Of a stretch of 64,000 nt of DNA, positions 42,844 through 52,100 are shown piece after piece. The notes beneath the pieces were generated by a model that did not search any database, was not told the DNA's origin, and worked only from the letters and a program-made list of their open reading frames with translations. The position numbers were made by a program, and so were the translations under genes. The first letter of the stretch is position 1. Every line of letters starts with the position of its first letter. The DNA comes from Laceyella tengchongensis (GTDB lineage Bacteria; Bacillota; Bacilli; Thermoactinomycetales; Thermoactinomycetaceae): the NCBI RefSeq assembly GCF_900182735.1, contig NZ_FXTU01000003.1, positions 124,001 to 188,000 of the forward strand, written 5' to 3'.

Positions 42844-43401
42844 ATGCACATACCCATCCGTTTTCTAGAAGGAAAGCAAGTCTATCTGCGTCCGGTCAGT
42901 GTTGAAGATGCCGAGTTGTACCATCGCTTTTTGTTTGATCCAGAAACAAGGCGGCTCACCGGTACGCAAAAAAGCTTCACCTTGGAACAGATACGACAAT
43001 ATATCGAAGCCAAGAATCAAGACTCATCCGGGGTGCTTCTATTGATTGCTCTGACTGAAAATGATGAAGTGATTGGAGACATCCAGTTGTTGGAGATCTG
43101 TCCGATTAACCGTAGCTGTTATATCCGCATTGCCATCCAAAACCAAACACATCAAGGAAAAGGGTATGGCACGGAAGCAATGAAACTTATGCTGGATTAT
43201 GCTTTCGGCGTCTTGAATTTGCATCGGATCGAATTAAATGTTTTTGCGTTTAATGCACGAGCCATTCACTTGTATGAGAAATTGGGATTCAAAAAAGAAG
43301 GAGTGCAGCGCGAGGCGTTATTTTACAATCATCAGTATCACGATTCTATCATCATGAGCATACTGGAACATGAATACCGTGAACGCTATATCAACCAATA
43401 A
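42844..43401 (+). CDS. GNAT N-acetyltransferase (RimJ/RimL-like)
   Basis: A 185-residue acetyltransferase. The acetyl-CoA-binding motif A is IRIAIQNQTHQGKGYGTEAM (about residues 98-117) with the Q-x-x-G-x-G/A loop as HQGKGYG, and the C-terminal part reads RIELNVFAFNARAIHLYEKL. The AAAGGAGG ribosome site precedes the ATG. The RimJ/SpeG-like type acetylates protein N-termini, amines or antibiotics; the substrate here is unknown. A terminator overlaps its stop codon. Confidence 0.9.
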   Translation: MHIPIRFLEGKQVYLRPVSVEDAELYHRFLFDPETRRLTGTQKSFTLEQIRQYIEAKNQDSSGVLLLIALTENDEVIGDIQLLEICPINRSCYIRIAIQNQTHQGKGYGTEAMKLMLDYAFGVLNLHRIELNVFAFNARAIHLYEKLGFKKEGVQREALFYNHQYHDSIIMSILEHEYRERYINQ

Positions 43402-43434
43402 AGCGGGCCAAAAATTCGGCTCGCTTTATTGGTT
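43393..43434 (+). terminator. Intrinsic terminator
   Basis: AACCAATAAAGCGGGCC pairs with GGCTCGCTTTATTGGTT (one G-T wobble) around an 8-nt loop, overlapping the GNAT stop codon. Confidence 0.8.
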
Positions 43435-43559
43435 ATCTTCGTCTCTTTCGGTTGAGGTGTTGCTACCCTACACCACGACCCAAGTCGAACATAGCAAGAA
43501 TGATCAAACACGTATTAGCGCCGTCTAGTATAGTGAAATCAGCGGGAAGGAGGATGGAC

Positions 43560-44459
43560 TTGGATCAAGACAAATCCTTGGCAGACACGATCGAGAATAC
43601 CTTGCGCTACATTGATCAACATCTCGATTCCAATTTGAATCTGTCTACATTGGCCGAACAATCGGCTTATTCCCCTTACCACTTTCACCGCGTTTTTCAT
43701 CGCATGGTGGGCAAAACGGCTACCAATTACATTCGCGAACGGCGGCTGTCCAAAGCGGCGGAAGAACTTGTCAGCAGTGATAAGCGCATATTGGAAATTG
43801 CGGTGGCGTTTGGCTTTTCCAGCCAAGAATCTTTTACGCGGATTTTTAAAAAGCACTATTATCTCACTCCACAAAGATACCGGAGATCAGTACGAAACAT
43901 CATTCAAAAGCGAGGGAACAAACACATGAACACCAATGCAACGCATTTACCGACGGGATGGATGAAGGCGGGACACTCTGTAAGTAGTTATGAGATAGGA
44001 ATTGATCAAAACACGCGTTTCAAAGACAAACCATCTGGGTGTATCAAGACTACCAAATCGACACCAGGCAGTTTCGGTACCATGATGCAAATGTTCTCAT
44101 CTAGCAAATACAATGGGAAACGATTGAAACTGTCCGCTTATGTTAAATCACATGAGGTGAGCGGTTGGGCTGGAATATGGATGAGAGTGGATGGCAAAGA
44201 TAACGAGATTCTTTCTTTTGACAACATGGAACAACGTCCGATTGTCGGAACCACCGACTGGCAACAGGTTGAAGTTGTCTTGGATGTGCCTTATGACAGT
44301 GAAGCAATCGCTTTTGGCATCTTGCTCACAGGAAACGGAACCGTGTGGGGGAACCAGTTCCACTTCGAAGTCGTTGATCGGACAGTTCCCACCACCAACA
44401 TGACTGAAGATGTTCAGCTCCCGCCTGATCCAGTCAATCTCGATTTCGCTGTAGTTTGA
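43560..44459 (+). CDS. AraC-family regulator with C-terminal beta-sandwich domain
   Basis: About 299 residues. The N-terminal AraC DNA-binding domain covers about residues 1-110 (LNLSTLAEQSAYSPYHFHRV, RILEIAVAFGFSSQESFTRI, YYLTPQRYRRS). The C-terminal 180 residues are not GyrI-like but resemble a carbohydrate-binding jelly roll (KLSAYVKSHEVSGWAGIWMR, TDWQQVEVVLDVPYDSEAIA, FGILLTGNGTVWGNQFHFEV). AAGGAGG ends directly at ATG 43554, so the TTG at 43560 (6-nt spacing) is the better start. A putative ligand would be a sugar or another hydrophobic molecule. Confidence 0.85.
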   Translation: MDQDKSLADTIENTLRYIDQHLDSNLNLSTLAEQSAYSPYHFHRVFHRMVGKTATNYIRERRLSKAAEELVSSDKRILEIAVAFGFSSQESFTRIFKKHYYLTPQRYRRSVRNIIQKRGNKHMNTNATHLPTGWMKAGHSVSSYEIGIDQNTRFKDKPSGCIKTTKSTPGSFGTMMQMFSSSKYNGKRLKLSAYVKSHEVSGWAGIWMRVDGKDNEILSFDNMEQRPIVGTTDWQQVEVVLDVPYDSEAIAFGILLTGNGTVWGNQFHFEVVDRTVPTTNMTEDVQLPPDPVNLDFAVV

Positions 44460-44551
44460 TGCGGTTTAATGCATCTCGTTAAGAATGTTCATACACCGTG
44501 TTAAGATAACATAGACAAGGTTCCTAGGGTCTATCATCTTCGGAGGTAGTT

Positions 44552-45244
44552 ATGAACATGTATGCAATCCATTCTTTCGATTTGTCACTGGATGAGATGA
44601 AGGCCATTCAGCAATCGCTCCGGCAGCAGATTCGGCTCACTCCCTATCCGGGGCAACCCAAAGATGTGGCTGGCGTCGACTTAGCTTACTTTCCAGATGA
44701 CCGCCGAGCTGTCGCCGTCATTGTTATCATGGATTATGCCACTCAGCACATAAAAGAAGCCGTCTACCATATTGATGAAGTGGTCCAAGAGTATGTGCCC
44801 GGATTCTTGGCGTTCCGTGAACTCCCCCTCTTTCTCAAGGCTTGGGAAAAGCTTCATTACGAGCCGGATCTGGTTTTCTTTGATGGGAATGGCATGTTGC
44901 ATCCCGAACGCGTTGGCTTGGCAACCCATGCTTCTTTCTTCATTGACAAACCGACCATCGGCATTGCCAAAACGCACTTCATTGGAGAATATCCCGAACC
45001 TCAAAAATCTCAAGGAAGTGTGGAGTGGATCAAGGATCAGGGAGATGTAGTGGGAGCAGTGCTCCGAACCCAAGATGGCGTCAAACCCATCTATGTGTCT
45101 GTGGGCAATTACATTGATTTGCCTTCAGCGCTCAGACTGACTCAGCACTTTGTCGGTAAGGAAAGCCGCATTCCCGAAATCGTGAGGCAAGCCGATTTGT
45201 TATCGAAACAACTTCGTAAACAAGCTTTGGCTGAAGAAGCTTGA
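44552..45244 (+). CDS. nfi: Endonuclease V
   Basis: A 230-residue deoxyinosine-specific endonuclease acting in repair of deaminated adenine. The catalytic Asp is in VAGVDLAYF near residue 43, the substrate-strand wedge in EYVPGFLAFRELP near 82, and FFDGNGMLHPERVGLATHAS near 109 contains the second acidic centre. IGIAKTHFIGEY follows. The length is typical. GGAGG lies before the ATG. A short terminator follows the stop. Confidence 0.93.
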   Translation: MNMYAIHSFDLSLDEMKAIQQSLRQQIRLTPYPGQPKDVAGVDLAYFPDDRRAVAVIVIMDYATQHIKEAVYHIDEVVQEYVPGFLAFRELPLFLKAWEKLHYEPDLVFFDGNGMLHPERVGLATHASFFIDKPTIGIAKTHFIGEYPEPQKSQGSVEWIKDQGDVVGAVLRTQDGVKPIYVSVGNYIDLPSALRLTQHFVGKESRIPEIVRQADLLSKQLRKQALAEEA

Positions 45245-45256
45245 AGAAACTATATA

Positions 45257-45280
45257 GCTGCCCAACTAGGGCGGCTTTAT
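45257..45280 (+). terminator. Intrinsic terminator
   Basis: GCTGCCC-aacta-GGGCGGC followed by TTTATT lies 12 nt after the endonuclease V stop. Confidence 0.75.
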
Positions 45281-45751
45281 TGCATTATGATTAATCGGGA
45301 CCAAAGTGCAAATCCCTTGCAAGTAAAATCGTGATCACGCCGGATATGAATATGGCGATGCTCTAAAAGGGCGCTAAGCTAAATAGCGTCTTTTTTTCGA
45401 AAAAAGAAACCCGGGAAGAAGAATAAACCGATTGATAACGTTAGCGAATTCCCCATAGATCATGCAACCCATGTGAATATTGCCCATGATAAAAAAATCC
45501 TCTGATCAGTCAGAGGATTTTTTCTTAATTCCAAAATGGATTCAATATCAGGGCGTTCACCAAAACCATTGAATACCAAGGCGATTTCACTATTTTGCGA
45601 ACACCTCGCAAAATAGTGTCCACAATCTCCAATTCAACTTATTTAACAACTATACCACAAATCAGCAAATCCTTATATGGCAAGAGATTTCGTCTTTCTT
45701 ACAAATAGATGCCATCTCTATAAATCTTGTCAACTAAAGTACCTAAGCCTA
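45281..45751. other. Gene-free gap with several hairpins
   Basis: No supported gene. It holds a terminator-like hairpin near 45370-45397 (GGCGCTA / TAGCGTC plus T7), another near 45492-45523 (ATCCTCTGA / TCAGAGGAT plus T-run), and a perfect 13-bp inverted repeat CACTATTTTGCGA (45588-45600)/TCGCAAAATAGTG (45606-45618). With so many hairpins and no gene, it may be the remains of lost genes. Confidence 0.5.
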
Positions 45752-45901
45752 TTATTGCCTCCCACTCTCCAATTGTTTCAACCGCCGTTTAAGCGCTGCA
45801 ACAAGTCTTTTCTCTTCCGTTGTCAACGCACCGTTTTGGTAGCGCATCAAATCACTTTTGATGATCGCAATTTTTCGTTCCGTATCATTTTGTTGCGACA
45901 T
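45752..45901 (-). CDS. 49-residue basic hypothetical protein
   Basis: A short gene with AGGAGGCG 7 nt before its ATG. It encodes a 49-residue basic, helical protein beginning MSQQNDTERKIAIIKSDLMR and ending KRRLKQLESGRQ. Similar small helical proteins accompany many Bacillales loci, but I do not recognise this one. Confidence 0.55.
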   Translation of the reverse strand: MSQQNDTERKIAIIKSDLMRYQNGALTTEEKRLVAALKRRLKQLESGRQ

Positions 45902-46012
45902 GCACAGCGCCTCCTGTTGAACACGCCCTTGTTATTACTAAATTCTCTATAAATTGGAAACCTCCTCTGTCTTTATGTCATCTTTTTCGATAACTTTATA
46001 GATTGGAAGGGC

Positions 46013-47008
46013 CTAAGACGAAAGCCAATCTGCCAAATCCAATTGGGTTACAGGAAAATCTTGTTCAATGTCCCAGCGAGTGCGATGGATCACATCAACC
46101 CGCTCCTCTGACAACTGCGCAAAGTCCAGCGCTTGATGATAAAAAACATAGATAGCGACTCGACGCAGTTTCATGAAAACAGGTAACTGCAACCACCAAA
46201 AGGCATCTAGCTGATGTTCGGTCTCATATCCGCGTTTAAAGTGCGTCAAGAAATGGGTGGCAAATGCCTTTTCTCCATCCCACCGGCCCGGCGGTTTGCC
46301 GAACCTTGCCAACGCATGATAGAGAATGACTGCAATATCATTGATGAACCAATGATAACAACAATCGTCAAAATCAAATACCATGATACGGTTATCATCA
46401 ATGAAAAAATTGCGCATATGCAGATCATTATGAATCAAACCGTAACTATTGGAGTCTTTGGTGAACGAATGCAATTGATCCATCAGCTCTCTCGCTCTTT
46501 GCAACACCTGCGTTTCAGATCGTGGTATGCTTTCTTCAATCTTTAGCAAGTCATCCTCCCACCACTGGCGCCTGCGAGCTGGAACCGCCGGAGTATATGC
46601 GCACGATTGCGCGTGCAACCAGCCTGTCAACTTCCCCCACATATAATAGAACTGTTCATTCCAATCTTCTTGCCTTGGTAAACGCCCTTGGGCTTTCGCA
46701 AACAAAACGGCGTGCCAGCCCTGTTCTGTGCCCACTACCAGATTGCCGTCACTGGTTGGAATGACATCGGCGACATGCCCTCCCTTCTGGGCGAGATAAT
46801 GTACAAAATCAGCTTCGGCCAGAATTTCTTCCAATGTTCGGCGCTGCACAGGAGTTAACCGAAGAATGGTGGGATGTTCCGGGTTCACGTGTTCATATAC
46901 CTTATTCACATTGCCAGCGAGCATTGTCAATCGGGCGGGGTTAAGCTTGTATTTCTTGGCGATATGAGATAAGGTTTGATCTGATACATCAGGAATCTGT
47001 TGATTCAT
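46013..47008 (-). CDS. Aminoglycoside phosphotransferase/choline kinase-fold protein
   Basis: A 331-residue kinase-like phosphotransferase. The catalytic loop is LIHNDLHMRNFFIDD (near residue 190) and the metal-binding loop IMVFDFDDCCYHWFIND (near 210). The nucleotide-binding N-lobe begins around NKVYEHVN and TILRLTP. AAGGAG precedes the ATG. The family phosphorylates small amino-alcohol substrates, homoserine or antibiotics; this subtype is common in Bacillales and its substrate is unknown. Confidence 0.88.
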   Translation of the reverse strand: MNQQIPDVSDQTLSHIAKKYKLNPARLTMLAGNVNKVYEHVNPEHPTILRLTPVQRRTLEEILAEADFVHYLAQKGGHVADVIPTSDGNLVVGTEQGWHAVLFAKAQGRLPRQEDWNEQFYYMWGKLTGWLHAQSCAYTPAVPARRRQWWEDDLLKIEESIPRSETQVLQRARELMDQLHSFTKDSNSYGLIHNDLHMRNFFIDDNRIMVFDFDDCCYHWFINDIAVILYHALARFGKPPGRWDGEKAFATHFLTHFKRGYETEHQLDAFWWLQLPVFMKLRRVAIYVFYHQALDFAQLSEERVDVIHRTRWDIEQDFPVTQLDLADWLSS

Positions 47009-47023
47009 GTTGTATTCTCCTTA

Positions 47024-47480
47024 TCATGTGTTATACTTTCTGGTTGTTTTTGGAAGTTTTGTTGTTTGCTTTACAAACTTGTTTGGATTTAAATTGGGTT
47101 TGTAATACCAGTATTCTCGATTCTTCACAAGCATACCGTTTAACCGCATCTTAATACGGCCTGGATACATTCCTTTGGCGAGAATCTTCAGTGCCAGCTG
47201 TGCGCGTACCCCCTCAGCGGCTGCGGAAAGAGGCATTACGATAAACCGTTTGTTCTTGAGGGCGGGCAGATCTTCTAGCTCTTTCTCGGATAGTAGTAGC
47301 TCTTGTTTTTGCGCGGCTGACTTCTCGCCATAATCAATAATAACGATCACATCCGAGTTCCGATGCACAACCTCTTCTCTTCCCAACTTACTTCAGCCCA
47401 TCCTTTTTTACATCATCGAATATGTTTTTGCCTACGGCCAGTGATCGATATCTTCTTTCACAATCTCTCCGCTTTTTCTT
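47024..47480 (-). pseudogene. Iron-siderophore/B12 ABC substrate-binding protein, degraded C-terminal fragment
   Basis: Pieces in three frames match the C-terminal third of a siderophore-type binding protein: RSLAVGKNIFDDVKK, then GWAEVSWEE, then VVHRNSDVIVIIDYG, NKRFIVMPLSAAAEGVRAQL and ALKILAKGMYP. The second join is a 5-base tandem duplication of AAGAG (GGGAAGAGAAGAGG near 47382-47390); the first needs a net 1-base loss. The N-terminal two thirds and the permease partners are absent. The frame then runs on about 40 residues past the natural end. Confidence 0.7.
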
Positions 47481-47641
47481 CCACACGGAAGATGCGGCCA
47501 ATATTTTGAGTATCCCTGTAAACATTCCCATTAAAAGAGTTAAAATTCAATTCCCATAAGCTCCAATATGCTGATAATTAGCCTCCAATTTATATCTGCA
47601 TTCCATTTTTTCGTTGCGGCAATTCACTTTCTGCCCGATTC

Positions 47642-47995
47642 TTATATCACACACTTTATGCGCCCTTCAAACGCCAAGTACGCTTCCATAAACTTAGGAA
47701 CCAAGCCAGTGGCAGAATCCTCACTTGAAAAAGGGGTGAATTCATACAGATCCCCGTCGGAGTGATAAAGGTCATAAGTAAGGGAATCTTGCACTCGACG
47801 ATCTGAATCATATGAATACAATGTTGCCCTATCTCTTTCCTCAATAAAAATAAGTGATCGGTACGGCTCTTTACTTATCACAATCTCCTGTGGACATCCT
47901 GATTTGAAAGTTTCCAATGACCATCTGCCATAAAAACCTGGTACCCTGCATGTTGTTAATAGCACGCCCATCAAAAAAAGCATAGCATGATGCAT
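47642..47995 (-). CDS. Hypothetical lipoprotein, possible homopolymer frameshift
   Basis: A 117-codon frame with a hydrophobic start (AMLFLMGVLLTTC, lipobox LTTC) and a beta-rich body (PYRSLIFIEERDRATLYSYD, YEFTPFSSEDSATGLVPKFM). No ribosome site precedes the ATG. A second frame beginning MKKKICIMLCFF starts 10 nt earlier and would join this one after a single-base change in an A7 or T7 run. The product may be a lipoprotein switched or broken by a homopolymer, or a misread run. Family unknown. Confidence 0.5.
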   Translation of the reverse strand: MHHAMLFLMGVLLTTCRVPGFYGRWSLETFKSGCPQEIVISKEPYRSLIFIEERDRATLYSYDSDRRVQDSLTYDLYHSDGDLYEFTPFSSEDSATGLVPKFMEAYLAFEGRIKCVI

Positions 47996-48209
47996 ATTTT
48001 TTTCTTCATAAGCGATGGCGGACAGCTGACTATTCTAGTTGGTTGACCCGCTATGGATAGCCTGTCCGGCATTTATCACTTCCATTTTTACCAGATTTCA
48101 TTGCTAGTTGAAGAATTGGATGGCAACAAAAGCCCCGTGTTTCACTGCTGCGAATTCCAGCCAAACTTATTCTAGCAATGCGACTTATTGAACGCGCGGT
48201 GCTACTTGC

Positions 48210-49195
48210 TCATCTGACTGATGCCCTTTCCTTGATCCCATCACTGATAAAGAATGCGCTGATCAAAGCGATGATGCTTCCAGTTAAGCCATACAGAAAC
48301 ATGTGGTGAATGCCGCTCATAAAATCTTTTGCTTCTGTCAAAAACATCCCCATGATGGCCACGCCCACCGCAGTGCCGATATTGCGGGTAAACATTAGAA
48401 AAGATGTAGAAGCCCCTTTTGATGCGCTTAAACCAGCTGTTGAGCTCCAATCACACCGGTTGTAGACAACAATCCGAAAGCAAATCCTTGTATGACCATC
48501 ACAAAGAATGCATACCAAAATCCATTATCCGCTTGCAACAATACCAGAAGCACGCCCGACACTGTAAACGACAAACTCCCAACAATAAATAAGGGTCTGT
48601 AGCCGTATTTCAATATCCACTTCCCTGCCGGAACCGCTGCGCTCATCCAACCAACCGCAGACCCAATCAACGCGACTCCGCTCATCAATATAGATAGATG
48701 TGCCATTTTCTGCAGGAATAATGGAATTAAGCTGGCTGTTCCAAAGAATGCGGCCCAGCCGGAAAAGCCATGGATATTCATCCAGCGAATATTTTTATCG
48801 TCAAACATGGAAAAGGGAACGAGCGGCGATGCTTGTTTTGTCTCGAACAAATAAAAGCCCAAGATAAATAATGCGCCGAATCGATATTCATCCACCACCG
48901 TGACCATGAGCAATAATGTCACCCCTCGCTAAATAACAACGCGCCACATAATCCACACGCGCTGGCTTTGCGGTGTACTTCTCCTGATAAGGTAACAAAG
49001 TCAACAATGCAAGATACAAATGGGGATATTAATAAAGAAAATCCATCGCCAGGTCAAATACTCAACTAAAAATGAACCCAACATGAGAGGCATGGTTGTA
49101 TTCATAATGGTCGAATCCATGGCAACAACCAACAAAGACAACACCATGCTCACCAATACTCCCAACCTGCTGTTTCAAAAAACCGCCTCCTCTTT
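48210..49195 (-). pseudogene. DHA2-type MFS drug transporter, decayed
   Basis: Fragments in several frames belong to a 14-segment drug transporter. Near 49130-49190 a start-like stretch gives VVAMDSTIMNTTMPLMLGSF fused directly to LVEYLTWRWIFFINIP, so segments 2-4 are deleted. The frame then stops. The 48428-48922 frame supplies later membrane segments (GWMSAAVPAGKWILKYGYRP, IQGFAFGLLSTTGVIGAQQL). The final part (STSFLMFTRNIGTAVGVAIM, LTEAKDFMSGIHHMFLYGL) lies in the next frame to 48210. At least three lesions make it inactive. Confidence 0.75.
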
Positions 49196-49318
49196 GAAAA
49201 TTCCTCTATCATTTTAAACTTTGTCAAATACGCTGTCATAAAGAATGACCCGGAAGGGGAGATGGTTTATCACCTTTGCATGATGAATTGCCAGAATTAA
49301 CCGACGATTAAACCCGCA

Positions 49319-49353
49319 GAAGTTCCTAGCCCTGTTGGACTGGAACTTCTGGT
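49319..49353 (-). terminator. Intrinsic terminator
   Basis: CAGAAGTTCC and GGAACTTCTG form a 10-bp stem with a 15-nt loop just beyond the stop of the PhnB-like gene. Confidence 0.65.
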
Positions 49354-49361
49354 GAACTTCA

Positions 49362-49769
49362 TTACAACTGGCAGTTCAAATCCCAATTCACCCTATAACG
49401 ATCTATTAGCTTCCCGTACTTGGCTCCCCAGAATGTGTCCTGGAGAGGCATTAATACTTCCCCACCCTCAGATAATGCCTGAAACACCCTTTCAATCTCT
49501 TCCACTTGCGTAAACTTCAAAGCAAGGCTCACCTGATTCCCATAGATATGATGTTCAATCATATCTGAGAAAAAGATCTCTTGTTCCCCAAACGTAAGGT
49601 GGGCATGCAAGATTTTATTCTTGTGCTCCTCACTGACGGAAATGTCAGGCACATCGCTAAAGCGTTGCAACCGCTCGATTTTCCCATTGAACACGTTTTT
49701 GTAAAAATTCAGCGCCTCTTCACTATTTCCAGGTAGATATAAGTAAGGGCTTATTTTCACATTGCTCAT
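49362..49769 (-). CDS. VOC superfamily (PhnB/glyoxalase-like) protein
   Basis: A 135-residue protein of the vicinal-oxygen-chelate fold, PhnB/3-demethylubiquinone-like group: PYLYLPGNSEEALNFYKNVF at the start, HAHLTFGEQEIFFSD in the middle, and EVLMPLQDTFWGAKYGKLID with the closing RYRVNWDLNC. AGGAG lies before the ATG. Members include antibiotic-binding and isomerase proteins; this group has no assigned enzyme activity. Confidence 0.9.
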   Translation of the reverse strand: MSNVKISPYLYLPGNSEEALNFYKNVFNGKIERLQRFSDVPDISVSEEHKNKILHAHLTFGEQEIFFSDMIEHHIYGNQVSLALKFTQVEEIERVFQALSEGGEVLMPLQDTFWGAKYGKLIDRYRVNWDLNCQL

Positions 49770-49957
49770 TTCTCCTGCATCCTTTCTGGGTCATCCATTT
49801 CTATTGTTTTTCCGCCTCCCTATGTTGCTCACTTTCACGCAGATTCATCCCGAAGCCTTTCATCCTTCACATCTGGGAAGGACTCAGTTACACTATCTTC
49901 GAACAAAGCGTGAACAAAAGAGAAAACAGCATTCCCCCAGAAAAGGAGCATCAATCC

Positions 49958-50899
49958 ATGGTTCCAGTTACAACCAATGAACAATGGGCACAGTTGATTA
50001 AGCACATCGACCCTCATGGCAAATGGGTACGTGCATGGGAACTGAAAGGAGGCGTTTCAGCACAGGTGACGGCGCTTGAGATGGTTGGTGCTGATGGTCA
50101 AAAGCGGAAAATCGTCGTCCGCCGTCACGGCGAGGCCGATCTAGCCCAAAATCCCCATGCGGCGCGAGATGAATTTCATCTCTTACAAGTACTCCACGCC
50201 CTGGGACTGCCCGTGCCGACCCCCTTGCACATCGAGGAATCCAGCGGGATTTTCCCCACCCCCTGCATTGCGATTGAATACATTGAAGGGCGAACCGAGC
50301 TTTCCCCCGCTGATTTAACGGATTACCTCAATCAATTTACGGCCGCTCTCGCTCAAATCCATCGCGTTGATTACGTTCGGCAAGACATCACATTTCTTCC
50401 TGATCAATCAGCGATATATCGGCAAACACTTCGCCGCCAACCATCCTGTCTCGATGAATCTAAAGTTGAACGGTGTATCTGGGATACACTGACATCTATT
50501 TGGCCTTTACCCCAGCATAATGAGCCTGTCCTATTGCATGGAGATTTCTGGCCGGGCAATATATTGTGGCACGAACAACGCCTAGTGGCCATCATCGACT
50601 GGGAAGATGCGGCGGTGGGAGATCCTTTGGCCGATGTTGCCAACAGCCGGCTTGAATTGCTTTGGGCATTCGGGCACGATGCGATGAACCACTTCACACA
50701 CCAATACCGAGCAATGATGCCTGCTGTCGACTTTACCAATCTTCCTTACTGGGATCTTTGCGCGGCATTGCGTCCGGCACACAGCATGGCCCATTGGGGA
50801 TTGGATGCAAGGACGGAAAAATCCATGCGGTCCAAACTAAACGAATTCGTCAAACTTGCTTTTGACCAACTAGATGAAACCATAGGCGGAAGTAAATGA
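49958..50899 (+). CDS. APH/choline kinase-fold phosphotransferase
   Basis: A 313-residue phosphotransferase. The N-lobe shows KGGVSAQVTALEM and KIVVRRHG, the catalytic loop LLHGDFWPGNILWHE (near residue 188) and the metal loop VAIIDWEDAAVGDPLADVAN (near 206). The ATG at 49958 is chosen because AAAAGGAG lies 9 nt upstream; the longer frame from 49910 runs through that site. The protein resembles macrolide or aminoglycoside kinases, but resistance is not proven by sequence. It is convergent with the DUF2332 gene. Confidence 0.9.
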   Translation: MVPVTTNEQWAQLIKHIDPHGKWVRAWELKGGVSAQVTALEMVGADGQKRKIVVRRHGEADLAQNPHAARDEFHLLQVLHALGLPVPTPLHIEESSGIFPTPCIAIEYIEGRTELSPADLTDYLNQFTAALAQIHRVDYVRQDITFLPDQSAIYRQTLRRQPSCLDESKVERCIWDTLTSIWPLPQHNEPVLLHGDFWPGNILWHEQRLVAIIDWEDAAVGDPLADVANSRLELLWAFGHDAMNHFTHQYRAMMPAVDFTNLPYWDLCAALRPAHSMAHWGLDARTEKSMRSKLNEFVKLAFDQLDETIGGSK

Positions 50900-50900
50900 T

Positions 50901-51923
50901 TTATCGCATCCAGCGAACCCAACGGGCATGCCCATCCGTTTCAGCAATCATCACCGTGCGCCACTCACCATCGATGAAGCGATCCAAGTGCAGATAGCGA
51001 TCCTGCAAATTGTTGTATAAGTGAAACACCTCCCTTGACTCGGCCAATGCAGTGACGTGATGAATCAATTTCTGTTTGTCGCTTTCCGACAATTGATTCG
51101 CCACATGTGTGTGAAAAATACAGATCACCGTTTCTTCTGGAACCTTTGACGCTATTTCTGGCAACAGGGCAACCCCATCCCCTTCGATCAGCTCAACTGA
51201 CTCATTGAGGAAATATTCAGCTGCTTTCTCAAAGAGTTGAACCCGATCCGTGTGTTCCGGCCAGATTAATGCTCTCATCCACAGTACATTTTCGCTGTCA
51301 GTCAACTCACTCACATGCAAGTCGACTCCGCACCGGGTGGCGACGGGAGGGCTGGTCGGCAACAAAAACGGCCGGTTCTCTCCCCTTATCTCTGTGTTGA
51401 TAAGAACCGATGATGAGGCTTCCCCATAAATTTGTCCATCACCGTATGAATACGCGTACTTATCCCATAACAGCTGTAAACCCGCACTGGCTCCTATTTC
51501 AATCAAGGACAAAGGTTTTTCGGTCAAGCGATGGATCATACAGAAACTAGGATACAAATAGGCACATCGCCTCACTTCATTCGTCTGAACCCGTTTTTCT
51601 TTGAGTATTGCGATGATTTCATCCTTGAACGTGAAGCAAAAGTCCCGAAAATGAGCAAATGCCTGTCTGGGGTCTTTGGGCTCTGCCACCACACTGGGAT
51701 AATATCGCGCCAATGGATGTTTCTTTCCTTGCAATAACAGAAAATGCACCGCTCCCAGAAACAGATTGGGCACAGGCTGTCCTGGCCGTGCATGTGATGC
51801 GAGATCGAGCAGTTCGCCATCTTCCGCTGTCCCTAAGGCCAAATGCTCGTATAAATAGCTCGACCCTCTGCATTCCCGATTTGCGAAATTTGCAAAAATC
51901 GCGGATAGGTTTTCCCTTCCCAT
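50901..51923 (-). CDS. DUF2332 family protein
   Basis: A 340-residue protein of the DUF2332 family. Diagnostic stretches are FANRECRGSSYLYEHLALG, QPVPNLFLGAVHFLLLQG, EVRRCAYLYPSFCMIHRLTE, PLSLIEIGASAGLQLLWDKY and FHTHVANQLSES. The IEIGASAGLxLLxD motif resembles an S-adenosylmethionine-binding loop, so a methyltransferase-like fold is possible. The ATG at 51923 has AAGAGGTGG 7 nt upstream. Function unknown. Confidence 0.88.
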   Translation of the reverse strand: MGRENLSAIFANFANRECRGSSYLYEHLALGTAEDGELLDLASHARPGQPVPNLFLGAVHFLLLQGKKHPLARYYPSVVAEPKDPRQAFAHFRDFCFTFKDEIIAILKEKRVQTNEVRRCAYLYPSFCMIHRLTEKPLSLIEIGASAGLQLLWDKYAYSYGDGQIYGEASSSVLINTEIRGENRPFLLPTSPPVATRCGVDLHVSELTDSENVLWMRALIWPEHTDRVQLFEKAAEYFLNESVELIEGDGVALLPEIASKVPEETVICIFHTHVANQLSESDKQKLIHHVTALAESREVFHLYNNLQDRYLHLDRFIDGEWRTVMIAETDGHARWVRWMR

Positions 51924-52100
51924 TCCGTTGCCACCTCTTGCTTCATTTTTAGATATCCCCACTCCCCCTGTACCCTAAATGAATCTGACTGAAACACACA
52001 AGAAGGTCAAAGCATAACCGCTCAATCCCTGCAAACAATAATGAAAAATGTTGATATGGAAGCGTTCACTCCCTATCAACACAGACTGGAGTGCATGTTG

